A stretch of 64,000 nucleotides of DNA from Paractinoplanes deccanensis (GTDB lineage: Bacteria > Actinomycetota > Actinomycetes > Mycobacteriales > Micromonosporaceae). Every line of letters starts with the position of its first letter. The stretch's first letter is position 1. This document shows positions 24,674 through 34,123 of this stretch, piece by piece. Both the position numbers and the translations under genes were made by a program. The stretch spans positions 32,951-96,950 of the forward strand of contig NZ_BOMI01000108.1 of the NCBI RefSeq assembly GCF_016862115.1, given 5' to 3'. The notes beneath the pieces were generated by a model that was not told where the DNA came from, searched no databases, and was given only the letters and a program-made list of their open reading frames with translations.

Positions 24674-25591
24674 CCGCCTGCGGTGTCGGCGGCGCGCTGT
24701 GTGCACTCCGCGGCGCCGGAGATTGGATGCCTGACGGCGACGGCGACGGCGAAATCTCAGGAGAACGCTTCTGACAGAACTCGAGCAACGCAGGGAAATC
24801 CTGATGGGCGCGGGCGGCGGGCCTTATCCACATTCCTGCGTGTCCACAGGGCTCGAGCGCCCACGGGCGGTTTTCTGGGAGAATGACCGACGGGGGCTCC
24901 CCCTTGGGAAGGGCGGGCTGTGTGTGGGCGGCGAAACTCGTTAACGCCCCGCGGCCGCCACTACGTCAGCGTTGAGCCCGCCGTTGGATCGAGGACTCCT
25001 CACCTTTGTCGTCTTGCTCCGGGGGCGTCGAGGAGTCGCCGTGCGGGTGCTGGGAGCGTCCGCAGCCGTACCGAGTCGTTCGCCGTCTCGACCCGAGAAC
25101 CAAAACCTACTTGACTTGTAGGGATACCACATAGCAGTCATTATGGTGCACCTGACTTTATGTCCGTTTTTGGATTGACGGATTGCCGGTATTAATAATC
25201 CGATAATTCGGAGGAGCGTGAAGGAGCGCGGGATTGCGTCGTGACAGGCGTTGGGCTGCGCGCGAAGGGTGCTGCACGGCGTGGACTGAGGCGGTGTGGG
25301 GCGAGATCCTTGCGGGGTCTGAGCCGCTTACTGGGGTGCCTCTAAGAAACGTGTCACCAGATCCCAGCGGGCATGGTCCTGGCACCCCATGCAGGTCGGC
25401 CCTGTGTCGCTGGTCCAGGCGGTCGAAGAAGGAACCGACAAGGCGCTCGGCGGCTCGGTGAGTTCGGCGCCGCGCCGCAGCCCGCTCAGGCAGGAACGCA
25501 CTCGGCGGGTGACGAGGACTCGGGGCGGGAGCGGTGAGTAGCCGGCCCGCTGACCCGGACGGTTCGTCACCGCGGTCACCCGGGCTGGTGG
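24674..25591. other. Gap with an AT-rich island, no confident gene
   Basis: About 920 bp. From 25100 to 25210 the sequence is markedly AT-richer and contains TTGACT, TTGACG and TATTAATAAT promoter-like pieces and the inverted pair CGGATT/AATCCG. Minus-strand frames at 25328-25579 and 25158-25616 are open; one ends TCMGCQDHARWDLVTRFLEAPQ-like, suggesting a decayed small gene, but the frame changes and no start is convincing. Confidence 0.5.
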
Positions 25592-26512
25592 TCACCCGCT
25601 GGTTGCGGGCGGGCATGGTGAAGCGGTTGTGCAGGTCGTGGCCCTATGACGTTGTGGCCCTTCTGCTTTCTCCTCCGGGGTGGGCGCGGGTGCGGTGAAG
25701 TCGTCGGCCAGTAATGGCTGCCGCTGGTAGACGACGGGGATCGAGGTGATGGGGTCGTCGAGGTCGACGCCGGGGCGGCGGCGGGCGACGGCGCGGACGT
25801 AGCCGAGGTGGCGGCCTCGGTCGGCTTCGAGTGCCCCGATCTCCGGCGCGTTGTCGGGGGCCACCGCGCGTTGCCACTGCAGCCAGAGTCGCCAGCCGTC
25901 GTCCATGGCGTCGGCCCGCTCGACGTCGACGATGCCGCTGCGCGACCAGTGGCGGTGCCACCACTCGGGTGAGTGCAGGCAGGCGAGGCTCGGCTCCCAC
26001 CACTGCCGCAAGTGTGCGGGCGGGTCCACTGGGGTCTCCCGCAGCACGCCGGCGCCGGCGATGCCGATCTGGCCGCCGGGCTTCACGAGGCGGGCCAGGT
26101 AGCCGAGGTAGAGGTCGTCGGTGCCGTAGTAGACGAAGGAGTCGATGCTGACGATGACGTCGAAGAAGTCGCGGGCGAAGGGCAGGGCGCGCGCGTCGGC
26201 GTGGATCGGGAAAACGCCGTCGTCGACGCCGGCGTCGCGGATCCGCTGGGCGCGGTCGTCGACGCCGAACCACAGGTCGGTCGACCACACCTGCACGCCG
26301 AACTCGCGGCGCAGGAAGACCGAGGACGCGCCGCGGCCGCAACCGAGGTCGAGCACCTGCAGGCCCGGCCGCAGGCCGACGGCCTCGGACAGCCATTCGG
26401 TGAGCCAGAGCGAGTGGGCGCCGCCGCTGACGTTCGACCGGATCCAGTCGGGGTGATACCGGGACGAGCGGGGGAACCGGGGCGAGTCGAGCGAACCCGA
26501 TCGCGACGTCAT
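25592..26512 (-). CDS. Class I SAM-dependent methyltransferase
   Basis: 306 residues. Motif I is VLDLGCGRGASS (53-64), the acidic motif II is WSTDLWFG, and a post-motif LVKPGGQIGIAG is present. The last 25 or so residues (PQRHRATTCTT...) look unstructured and may be read-through beyond the ancestral end. ATG 26512 overlaps the monooxygenase stop (ATGA), so the two enzymes are made together. Confidence 0.88.
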   Translation of the reverse strand: MTSRSGSLDSPRFPRSSRYHPDWIRSNVSGGAHSLWLTEWLSEAVGLRPGLQVLDLGCGRGASSVFLRREFGVQVWSTDLWFGVDDRAQRIRDAGVDDGVFPIHADARALPFARDFFDVIVSIDSFVYYGTDDLYLGYLARLVKPGGQIGIAGAGVLRETPVDPPAHLRQWWEPSLACLHSPEWWHRHWSRSGIVDVERADAMDDGWRLWLQWQRAVAPDNAPEIGALEADRGRHLGYVRAVARRRPGVDLDDPITSIPVVYQRQPLLADDFTAPAPTPEEKAEGPQRHRATTCTTASPCPPATSG

Positions 26513-28020
26513 GTCGCACCCGCCATGGTCGTCGCCGGGAGGCCGAGGACGTCGCCGACCGCGCGCTCGAGCTCCGCCGCGGCGCGGTCCACGCGGGTCA
26601 CGCGGTACCACCTGGCCACGGGGACGGCGTCCGGTCGTGCCAGCAGCCCGCTGCCGGCGTGCAGGCCGAGCGCGTGGGCGGTGGCCGGAGGCAGCGTCAC
26701 GGCGTCGACCGGCACTGCGTGATCGAGCCTGGCGGCGGTGCGCCAGGCGGAGTCGTCCTCGCCGAGGAACAGGGTCAGCCCGTCACCGACCAGGTCCAGC
26801 GTCGAGACGGGTGACCGGCCGGGTGCACCGGGTGCGAGCCAGGCGTGCTGGAGTCGCCCGCCGAGGTCGTGCAGGAGTTCGGTGAGCACGGCGTGGCAGC
26901 GGCCGTGCGGGTCGGCGGCCCGGGCGACGTCGGTGGCGGCCAGGGGCCGTACCTCCGTCTCGTAGGTGTCGAGGAAGTGGGCCGGCGCCCAGCCTCGCAG
27001 GACCCAGGCGAGGCGCCACCCGATCGCGAGCCCGCCCCGCACGGCCATGGCCAGGCCGTTGCCGCCCCGCGGTGTGACCCGGTGTGCGGCGTCCCCGGCC
27101 AGGAACACGCGGCCGGACGAGAAGGTCGCCGCCAGCTTGGCATCGGCCGTGAAGGCGCCGCAGCGCACCAGGTCGACGGGCAGATCGGGCAGCCCCGAGG
27201 CGATCCGGATCCGGTCCGCGAGTGCCCCGGGCCGGGTGAGCGCCGCCACGTCGTCGTTGGGCCCGAGGACCACGCCGTACTGCCAGCGGGTGCCGTCACC
27301 GGAGGGTATGAGCACGCCGGCGCCGTCCGGGTGGCTGATCGAATAGAGCGCGTAGCGGTGCGGGCCGAGGATCGGCCACAGCGGGGCACGGAACTCGGCG
27401 CCGATCCCGCGCATCAGCGCATCCGGCCCCACGGATTCGATACCCACCTGCTCGCGGATCGGGCTGTGCGCGCCGTCCGCCGCGACCACGTACGCCGCGC
27501 GGAGTTGTTCGACCGCGTCGCCGCCGAGGCCGGTCGCGTCCCGGACCGCGAGCGTCACGCCTGCCTCGTCCTGGCTGAGCCCGATGACCTCCGTGCCCCG
27601 GCGGGCCGGGCGGCCGGTCAGGCGGGTGACGTGGTCGGCGAGCACCTGCTCGAGGTGATCCTGCGGCACCCGGGCAGACGCGGTCGGACTGACCACGCTG
27701 CTTTGCACCACATCAGGCACGTTGATCGGCACCCGGGTGCCCTCCCCGGCCTCGGCGACGGTGCGGGTCCGCAGGACGGCCAGGTCGACGTCGTCGGTCC
27801 CGGCCCGCAGTCTCTCCTCTAACCCCCAGCCGCGGAAGATCTCCATCTGCCGGAGGGTCACCCCGACGGCGCGGGGCAGCGGGGAGACGCCGGTCCGCTT
27901 GTCGAGCACGAGCACGTCGATGCCGTGCCGGGCCAGTTGCGCGGCCGCGACCAGGCCGGCCGGTCCCGCGCCGACGACCACGACGTCGTGGTCGCGCAGG
28001 CCGGGAGTGCGGTGAGTCAT
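26509..28020 (-). CDS. FAD-dependent aromatic monooxygenase
   Basis: 503 residues, PHBH/PheA/RdmE-type flavoprotein hydroxylase: GAGPAG dinucleotide motif (17-22), the DG motif ADGAHSPIR and the FAD ribityl motif GRVFLAGDAAHRVTPRGG. A C-terminal thioredoxin-like extension is present. It probably hydroxylates an aromatic substrate. The partner methyltransferase and the divergent TetR gene form a typical inducible detoxification or catabolic unit. Confidence 0.92.
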   Translation of the reverse strand: MTHRTPGLRDHDVVVVGAGPAGLVAAAQLARHGIDVLVLDKRTGVSPLPRAVGVTLRQMEIFRGWGLEERLRAGTDDVDLAVLRTRTVAEAGEGTRVPINVPDVVQSSVVSPTASARVPQDHLEQVLADHVTRLTGRPARRGTEVIGLSQDEAGVTLAVRDATGLGGDAVEQLRAAYVVAADGAHSPIREQVGIESVGPDALMRGIGAEFRAPLWPILGPHRYALYSISHPDGAGVLIPSGDGTRWQYGVVLGPNDDVAALTRPGALADRIRIASGLPDLPVDLVRCGAFTADAKLAATFSSGRVFLAGDAAHRVTPRGGNGLAMAVRGGLAIGWRLAWVLRGWAPAHFLDTYETEVRPLAATDVARAADPHGRCHAVLTELLHDLGGRLQHAWLAPGAPGRSPVSTLDLVGDGLTLFLGEDDSAWRTAARLDHAVPVDAVTLPPATAHALGLHAGSGLLARPDAVPVARWYRVTRVDRAAAELERAVGDVLGLPATTMAGAT

Positions 28021-28075
28021 CTCGGTAACCTTTCGGAGTGCAAACTGTACGGTGAAATCAGGCTCGCGGTTCGTT

Positions 28076-28090
28076 GGACATGGTGTCAAG
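28076..28090. promoter_or_regulatory. GGACA-N3-TGTCAAG element, putative TetR operator
   Basis: GGACA-TGG-TGTCAAG lies between the divergent monooxygenase and tetR genes. The same GGACA-N3-TGTCAAG occurs at 32407-32421 before the lipase/peptidase operon. On the minus strand it embeds TTGACA, so binding would cover a -35 box. Confidence 0.6.
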
Positions 28091-28169
28091 TCAAATCCCT
28101 GGCGCGCGCCGGTCTCCCTGCGGCGAGTTGAGCAGACTGCTTGTCGGGCCAATATGCGAAGATGGGGGT

Positions 28170-28820
28170 ATGGCACCCCGAAAGTACGAGCAGGTCCTCC
28201 GCGCCGAGGCCGCGGAGGAGACGAGGCGCCGCATCCTGGACGCGGTCGGCCAGTGCCTGCGCGAGACCCCGACCGAGCAGCCCAGCCTGGGCCGGGTGGC
28301 TGAGCTGGCCAAGGTGTCGCGGTCGACGATCTACGCCGACTTCGGCTCACGGTCGGGCCTGTTCGACGCGTTCGTGGTGGATCTCTGGGAGCGCACCGGT
28401 CTGGGCGAGCTCGGCCGGGCGGTACACGCCGCCGGCGCGCGCGACCACCTGCGTGAGGGGATCCGGGCGGCCAGCCGGATGAAGGGCAGGGAACTGGCGG
28501 TCTACCGGGTGCTGCACGCCATGGACCGGCTGGATCCCGAGTCCGCCGGCAGCGCCGTACGGCACATGGAGACCGACCGGCGGGCCGGCATGCAAAGCCT
28601 GGCCGAGCATCTCGAGCGGGAGGGTGAGCTGCGCGACGGGCTCACCGTTGACGAGGCGGTCGACTTGCTGTGGGTGCTGACCAGCTTCGAGAGCCTCGAT
28701 CTGTTGGTGACCGGCCGCGGCCGCACCGTCGAGGAGGCGACGGAGATCCTGGTGGACATGGCCGAGCGAACCGTGTGCCGGACACTGCGCGCTGCGGCTG
28801 CGCGCGGCCGGGGTGCCTGA
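28170..28820 (+). CDS. TetR-family transcriptional regulator
   Basis: 216 residues. The N-terminal HTH (RRRILDAVGQCL, then SLGRVAELAKVSRSTIYADFGS) is canonical; the C-terminal helical domain should bind a small ligand. It is divergent from the monooxygenase-methyltransferase operon, its likely target. The ATG at 28170 follows GGGGGT; upstream in-frame starts are unlikely because they cross the promoter region. Confidence 0.92.
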   Translation: MAPRKYEQVLRAEAAEETRRRILDAVGQCLRETPTEQPSLGRVAELAKVSRSTIYADFGSRSGLFDAFVVDLWERTGLGELGRAVHAAGARDHLREGIRAASRMKGRELAVYRVLHAMDRLDPESAGSAVRHMETDRRAGMQSLAEHLEREGELRDGLTVDEAVDLLWVLTSFESLDLLVTGRGRTVEEATEILVDMAERTVCRTLRAAAARGRGA

Positions 28821-28899
28821 CTGCCGACGTACCGGCTGCCCTCGACGTGGTCCGCGGTATTGGGCTTAGCGCGACGGAAACAGTCCGGATCCGGGCGCC

Positions 28900-30027
28900 C
28901 TACCTCGTCATGTGAGTGTTCGCCCAGGCGATCAGCTCGGGTAGGGCGGCTGCCATCGGTCCGCTGTGGTCGGCGCCGGGGTAGAAGCGAAACGTTACGT
29001 CGGTGCCGGCGGCGGCGAGCTGGTCGGCGGTGGTCTTGGATGCGGTCGGGTAGACGACGGTGTCGGCGGTGCCCTGTGCGATGAACACGGGCCGGCGGTG
29101 GCGGACGATGGGGATGTCGGCGTCGCGTTCCATCAGCCGGGTGAGCTGTTCCCGTTCGGCGGCGTCGACGTCGTACACGTCGGCGGTGGTGCGGCCGGCG
29201 AGCAGTTCGGCGAGTTCGGCGAAGCACAGTTGCGTGCGGGCCCGGGCGAAGAGGTCCGCGCCGGCGGGGGTGAGGTAGCCGGTCGGGTCGAAGGTGTGTG
29301 GGTGGGCGGCGCGGAGCATCTCGAGGATCAGCAGGACGTTCGGGACCGCCGGTGCGGTGGGCTCGAAGGCGCGGGCGACGTCGATGAGGGTGCGCCATTG
29401 CGACGGCGGCGCGGTGGCGATGGTGCCGCGGTAGTCGAGCTCGGGTGCGTACCGGTCCGTCATCGCGCCGGTGAACAGGGCCGCTTGGCCGCCCTGTGAC
29501 TGGCCGACCGCAAGCCAGGCGCGGCTCAGCGACCGGTGGACCGCTCGGGCGGCGCGGACCATGTCGATGACGCCGTATGCCTCGGAGGCGCCGTGCAGGT
29601 AGGGGTGCGGGCCGGGGGTGCCGAGGCCCTCGTACTCGGTGGCGACCACGGCGTATCCGGCGCGCAGCCACGCGGACAGGTAGGTGACGTCTCGTGGCGA
29701 GCGGCCGGCGACCGACTGGGCGCAGCCGTCGGCGACGCCGACCGTGCCGTGTGCCCAGCTGATGACCGGCCACCCACGTTGCGGTGCTTTGCCTTCGGGG
29801 ATGAATACCGCGCCGGCCACCACCACGGGACGGCCGTGCAGGCCGGTGGAGGTGTACCGGATCCGGTGCGCGGTAGCGGTGCCCGGCAGCCACAGCGAGG
29901 CGGGCAGCGGCTCCACCAGGACCGGCCGGCCGGGCCGGTGGTGGGGGCCGCCGGCCTGTGCGGGCGCGGCGGGCATGGCCGCGAGTGCGGCAGCGGTCAG
30001 CGCCGCCGCCATCCACTTGACGATCAC
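28900..30027 (-). CDS. Secreted alpha/beta-hydrolase, secretory lipase (LIP) family
   Basis: 375 residues with a signal peptide (cleavage after AQA, about 25). The alpha/beta-hydrolase domain has nucleophile motif GQSQGG, an oxyanion region SWAHGTVG, and late Asp/His in GTADTVVYP and PGADHSG. Fits extracellular triacylglycerol lipases of the LIP family. Last gene of a three-gene minus-strand operon, 36 bp after the TAP-like peptidase. Confidence 0.88.
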   Translation of the reverse strand: MIVKWMAAALTAAALAAMPAAPAQAGGPHHRPGRPVLVEPLPASLWLPGTATAHRIRYTSTGLHGRPVVVAGAVFIPEGKAPQRGWPVISWAHGTVGVADGCAQSVAGRSPRDVTYLSAWLRAGYAVVATEYEGLGTPGPHPYLHGASEAYGVIDMVRAARAVHRSLSRAWLAVGQSQGGQAALFTGAMTDRYAPELDYRGTIATAPPSQWRTLIDVARAFEPTAPAVPNVLLILEMLRAAHPHTFDPTGYLTPAGADLFARARTQLCFAELAELLAGRTTADVYDVDAAEREQLTRLMERDADIPIVRHRRPVFIAQGTADTVVYPTASKTTADQLAAAGTDVTFRFYPGADHSGPMAAALPELIAWANTHMTR

Positions 30028-30063
30028 AGCGATGTCTCTCTTTCGGGTGAGCCGGTGTGGGGT

Positions 30064-31536
30064 TCAGGACGCGAACGGGTCGGTGTCGTCGCGGCACGTG
30101 GTGCCGGCCGGTGGCAGGGTGGCGCCGTCGGTCAGGTAGGCCAGGGCCGGTCCGACCAGGCAGGGGTTTCCGGAGGTGAGGCTGGCATGGCCGTCGGCCT
30201 GATGGGTGAGCAGCCGCGCGTTGCCGAGGTCGGTGACGAGTTGCCGGGCGCCGGCGTACGGTGTCGCCGGGTCGTGGGTGTTGCTGATGACGAGGATGGG
30301 TGCGGCCTGGCCGGGATGGTGGATGCGGCCGCGGAACGCGTCGGCGTCCTCGACCGGCCACTGCGCGAGGTTGAGGTTGACCAGCCCGTTGACCCACCAG
30401 AAGTGCGGGAACATCCGGTAGGCGTGGACGCTGTCGCGGACGTAGCCGGCCACGGGTCCGCGAGGAAACCGCTGGTCGACGGCGAGGACCGCGAACCGCT
30501 GGTCGTAGCTGCCGAAGTCGTTCTGCTCGGCGAGGAAGTCGAGCATGGCTGACGGCCGGCCGTCCGTCGCGGCGGTGAGTGCTGTGGCGAAGTCGCGCCA
30601 CCGCCGCGGCGTGTACATCGCCGCGAGCGCGGCCTCGCGGACGTCGTCTCCGCTGAGCCGGCGGTGTGCCGGGTCGCCGGTGGGCAGCGGCTGCCCGTCC
30701 AGCCTGGCCAGCAGCGTGTCGAAGGCGTCCTCGGGGTCGGTGCCGCCGAAGCCGCACCGTGGCCCGGCGGCCGCGCAGCGGGCGAAGAAGCGGTCGAGCT
30801 CGCCCTCGAAGGCGGCCGACTGCTCCTCACCGGCGTCGACCGGGTGGTCGCGTCCGGTCCGCACGTCGTCGGCGCTGCCGAGGACCATGGCCCGGACGCG
30901 GCCGGGAAACATGCTGGCGTAGGTGGCGCCGATGTCGGTGCCGTACGAGATGCCGATGGCGGTGAGCCGCTCGTCGCCGACGGCCCGGCGCAGCAGGTCG
31001 ACGTCGCGGGCGACGTTGGCGGTGCTCATGTGCGGCAGGATGGTGCGGTTGTGGCGTAGGCAGGACAGTCCGTACGCGCGTGCCGCGGCGGCGTACGCGT
31101 GGGGCTCGACGGCGTCCGGGCGGGCGAAGAACGACGGTGGTGTCGCGTGACAGTCGACGGCGGGCCGGCTCGCGCCGGTGCCGCGCTGGTCGAAGCCGAT
31201 CACGTCGAAGCGGGCCAGCAAGGCCAGCAGTTGCGGCGGGGAATCGCGCAGCACGCGGACGCCGGATTGGGCGGGCCCGCCGGGCAGTTGGAACAGCGAG
31301 CCGATGCGATGCGCCGCATCGGCGGCCGGCTTGCGGATCAGGGCGATGGTGATCGTCGGTCCCCGCGGGTCGTCGTAGTCGAGCGGCACACGGGCGTCCG
31401 CGCATTGGAAGCCGTCGCCACAGTCGGCCCAGAGCAACTCGGGCGCCGTATGCCCGGCCGCGGTGTGCGCGCCCACGGCGAGCGTGCCCAGCAGGGCCAG
31501 GCAACCGGCGGTGGCTCGGCGCAAGAATGACTTCAC
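30064..31536 (-). CDS. Secreted TAP-like alpha/beta-hydrolase (tripeptidyl aminopeptidase family)
   Basis: 490 residues with a signal peptide (about 1-29). The nucleophile elbow GISYGT, the preceding GFDQRGTGAS, and C-terminal TAP-like region (ILVISNTHDPATPYAGA, then ADGHASL with the catalytic His) match Streptomyces SlpD/SlpE/TAP enzymes. Role: extracellular release of short peptides or related ester hydrolysis. Confidence 0.9.
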   Translation of the reverse strand: MKSFLRRATAGCLALLGTLAVGAHTAAGHTAPELLWADCGDGFQCADARVPLDYDDPRGPTITIALIRKPAADAAHRIGSLFQLPGGPAQSGVRVLRDSPPQLLALLARFDVIGFDQRGTGASRPAVDCHATPPSFFARPDAVEPHAYAAAARAYGLSCLRHNRTILPHMSTANVARDVDLLRRAVGDERLTAIGISYGTDIGATYASMFPGRVRAMVLGSADDVRTGRDHPVDAGEEQSAAFEGELDRFFARCAAAGPRCGFGGTDPEDAFDTLLARLDGQPLPTGDPAHRRLSGDDVREAALAAMYTPRRWRDFATALTAATDGRPSAMLDFLAEQNDFGSYDQRFAVLAVDQRFPRGPVAGYVRDSVHAYRMFPHFWWVNGLVNLNLAQWPVEDADAFRGRIHHPGQAAPILVISNTHDPATPYAGARQLVTDLGNARLLTHQADGHASLTSGNPCLVGPALAYLTDGATLPPAGTTCRDDTDPFAS

Positions 31537-31638
31537 TGCAATGCCTTTCCAGGGGGGTTTGACGCAGCCGTCACCGCAACTGCGTGTTGTCGGGGCGCCG
31601 GCTTCGCACGGCGCTCGAGTGGCGCCCTCGGATCGTCC

Positions 31639-32352
31639 TCAGCCGGCGCGGCGTAGGAGATGGACGCCGACCGCGGCGAAGCCGAGGCCCTGCACGGCGG
31701 CGCCGGTGACCTCGAACCACTCGACACCGGCGGCCAGGCCGGCGATGTGCATCGGCGGCCAGATCATGATTGCGGCCGCGGCCCAGCGGGTGATCGCCCG
31801 CGACCGCCACAGGGCGAGGCCGAGCAGGAATGTGCCGACGACGTTGCCGAGGACGAACAGCAGGAATACCCAGGTGCCGGCGGCGTCCTGCTGCCGCGTG
31901 TCGAGCACGGTGGCGAAGTCGGCCATCGGCCCGCCGACCCGCACCATCGCGATGGTGGTGAGGTCGGTGAGCAGGACGGCGAGATAGCAGGCGTATCCGG
32001 CGGCCACCAAGGTGCCGGCGATGAACGACAGTTTCGCCGCGCCCCGGCCGGCCAGCCGGGCGGCGCCCAGCCCGGCTGGGATCATCAGCAACGCGCCGAG
32101 CATGCCGAACAGGACCACGTTGTGCAGCAGGGTGGGGTGGGCCGCGGCGGCGGCCAGCGCGTCGGCGCCGGTTTGGTCGCTGGCGCCGGCCGCCTGGGCC
32201 ATCGCCCATCCGAGGTTGCACGCGACGATGCACCACGGAGCGAGGAAGGCCGCCGCGGCGAGCCCGAACCGTCGCAGGCGGGTGTCGTACGTGTCGGCGG
32301 ACGGATGAGAGTCGTTGCCGGCCTCGCCGACGGATGAGGCAACAGGGATCAT
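31639..32352 (-). CDS. Multi-pass membrane protein
   Basis: 237 residues with about six hydrophobic helices (for example FGLAAAAFLAPWCIVAC, VVLFGMLGALLMIPAGL, GTWVFLLFVLGNVVGTFLLGL). No catalytic motif was recognised; DUF4386-like membrane proteins are similar in layout. First gene of the operon with the TAP-like peptidase and lipase. GAAGGA lies 5 nt before ATG 32352. Confidence 0.78.
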   Translation of the reverse strand: MIPVASSVGEAGNDSHPSADTYDTRLRRFGLAAAAFLAPWCIVACNLGWAMAQAAGASDQTGADALAAAAAHPTLLHNVVLFGMLGALLMIPAGLGAARLAGRGAAKLSFIAGTLVAAGYACYLAVLLTDLTTIAMVRVGGPMADFATVLDTRQQDAAGTWVFLLFVLGNVVGTFLLGLALWRSRAITRWAAAAIMIWPPMHIAGLAAGVEWFEVTGAAVQGLGFAAVGVHLLRRAG

Positions 32353-32406
32353 CAGATCCTTCTTTGAGAAAACAGGGTGTATGGCGAATTCAGTGTGAAT
32401 TTGGCA

Positions 32407-32447
32407 GGACAGGCTGTCAAGCGAAGTGTCCGCCGAGTCTGGGACAC
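32407..32447. promoter_or_regulatory. Cluster of GGACA/TGTCC half-sites before the lipase operon
   Basis: GGACA-GGC-TGTCAAG (32407-32421) repeats the element at 28076-28090. Further half-sites TGTCC (32427-32431) and GGACA (32442-32446) form a second inverted pair. On the minus strand TTGACA within the first element is a good -35 candidate. Confidence 0.6.
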
Positions 32448-32565
32448 GACAGATGCCCGAACCCGTCCTCGTCGCGCTCGTGCGCCACTGGTCACTGACC
32501 CATGCGCTGGCCCGGCGGCGGGAAACTCGCTGTCGGTTGCCGGAGCGGGGTGGTAGAAAGCCGCG

Positions 32566-33342
32566 GTGGACACGACTTTGGAGTTCGCCGACCTGGTGCG
32601 GCTGATGGACGAACGATCGGGCGCGTTCCGGGCGGCGGTGGCCGCGGCCCCCAGCCTCGACGTGTGGGTGCCGACCTGTCCCGAGTGGACGCTGTTCGAC
32701 CTGGTGCGGCATCTCGGCGAGGGGCGCCGCAGGTGGGCGGCCATCGTGGCCGCCGGGCCCGCCGACGCTCCTGTGGTGTTGCCCGACCCGGTGGTGCCGC
32801 GCGAGCGGGAGGCGCTGCTGGGCTGGTTCGCCGCGTCGACCGGGGAGCTGCTGGACGCGCTGCGGGAGGCCGGCCCGGATCGTGGTTGCTGGACGTGGTG
32901 GGGTCCGTCGCAGTCGCCGCGGACCACGGGAGCCGTTGCCCGGCACCAGCTTCAGCAGGTCGCCGTGCACACGTACGACGCGCAGGTCGCCGTGGGCGCC
33001 CCGCAGCCGCTGCCGGACGAGGTGGCCCTCGACGGTGTCGACGAGTTCCTGACCACCTGCGTCGCGACGACGGCCGCGTGGCCGCACAAGCCGGCGGTCG
33101 CCGACTACCACGCCACCGAGGGCGGCTCGTGGCGGCTCTGGCTCTCCGCCGACGGTGCCCGGGTCGCCCGCCTGCCCGCGCCGGCCGCCGGTGAGGGCCC
33201 GGAGGCGGTCGACGTCCGCGTCCGGGGCACGGCCCATGAGCTGGTCATGTTCTGCTATGGGCGGATCACGATGGACGCGCTCGACGTGGACGGGGACCGG
33301 CGCGTCTTCGACCAGCTGATCGCCTGGGAGCCGGAGGTATAG
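32566..33342 (+). CDS. Mycothiol-dependent maleylpyruvate isomerase-family protein
   Basis: 258 residues. The N-terminal DinB/MDMPI domain contains TCPEWTLFDLVRHLGEG with metal-binding His, and RHQLQQVAVHTYDAQ supplies the other ligands; a C-terminal MDMPI_C-like domain follows. These metalloenzymes use mycothiol. The specific reaction is unknown. GTG 32566 is the only start compatible with the N-terminus. Confidence 0.88.
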   Translation: MDTTLEFADLVRLMDERSGAFRAAVAAAPSLDVWVPTCPEWTLFDLVRHLGEGRRRWAAIVAAGPADAPVVLPDPVVPREREALLGWFAASTGELLDALREAGPDRGCWTWWGPSQSPRTTGAVARHQLQQVAVHTYDAQVAVGAPQPLPDEVALDGVDEFLTTCVATTAAWPHKPAVADYHATEGGSWRLWLSADGARVARLPAPAAGEGPEAVDVRVRGTAHELVMFCYGRITMDALDVDGDRRVFDQLIAWEPEV

Positions 33343-33358
33343 GGGGTCGGCGGAGGGC

Positions 33359-34108
33359 ATGGGGGCGGAGCGGGTCGACAGCTATTTCGTGTGTGCCACG
33401 CCGCGGACCGGCAGTTCGCTGCTGCTCGGGCTGCTGGAGTCGACCGGCGTGTGCGGGCGGCCGCAGGCGTACTTCCGGGCGCCGGACGAGCCGCTGTGGG
33501 CGCGGCGGTGGCAGCTTCCCCGTACCGCTGACTATGCCGGCTATGTGCGGGCGGCGCGGGTGGCGGGCAGCGGCCCGAACGGGGTGTTCGGGGCGAAGCT
33601 GATGTGGGGTACGGCCACCGAGCTCGCCGGCAAGCTGCGCCAAGGACGGGCGGGCAGCGATGTGCAGGTGCTGGAGCGGGCGTTCGGGCGCTGCCGGTTC
33701 GTGTATCTGACGCGGCGGGACGTGCTGGCGCAGGCGGTGTCGTGGGTGCGCGCCGAACAGACCGGTGCGTGGTTCGCCGGCGGCAACGGCGAGATCAGCG
33801 GGAACGACGGCGGTGGCGGGCGGGAGCCGGTCTTCGACGCTGAGGCGATCGGGCGGTTCGTGGCCACGATCGCCGAGCACAACGCGGCGTGGGAGGCGTG
33901 GTTCGCGGCGTGCGGGGTGCGGCCGCATCGGGTGGTCTACGAGGATGTCGACCGGGATGCGGCCGCGGCGGCGTACGGCATCATGGCGTGTCTTGGTCTT
34001 GCCGGTCGCCCGCCGGTCGCCGCGCGGCACCGGCGGCAGGCGGACGGGCTCAACCAGGAGTGGATCGCGCGGTATCGGGCGTGGGCCACTCGGGTTCCCC
34101 GGCGATGA
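33359..34108 (+). CDS. Stf0-family sulfotransferase
   Basis: 249 residues. The PAPS-binding 5' loop is PRTGSSLL (15-22), and VYLTRRDVLAQAVSW is the 3'-phosphate region. Stf0 makes trehalose-2-sulfate in mycobacteria; here the acceptor is unknown but a sugar is likely. The gene begins 16 bp after the mycothiol enzyme and is probably co-transcribed. Confidence 0.9.
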   Translation: MGAERVDSYFVCATPRTGSSLLLGLLESTGVCGRPQAYFRAPDEPLWARRWQLPRTADYAGYVRAARVAGSGPNGVFGAKLMWGTATELAGKLRQGRAGSDVQVLERAFGRCRFVYLTRRDVLAQAVSWVRAEQTGAWFAGGNGEISGNDGGGGREPVFDAEAIGRFVATIAEHNAAWEAWFAACGVRPHRVVYEDVDRDAAAAAYGIMACLGLAGRPPVAARHRRQADGLNQEWIARYRAWATRVPRR

Positions 34109-34123
34109 GCTGGTCGACGCCGG

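Noticed and set aside
25158..25616. Minus-strand small gene encoding a 152-residue protein
   Set aside because: Low-complexity N-terminus, no start signal, and its most protein-like segment lies in another frame; kept only as a possible relic.
25592..28820. Natural-product biosynthetic gene cluster (methyltransferase, monooxygenase, TetR)
   Set aside because: No core synthase, carrier protein or precursor peptide is nearby; an inducible catabolic/detoxification unit is simpler.
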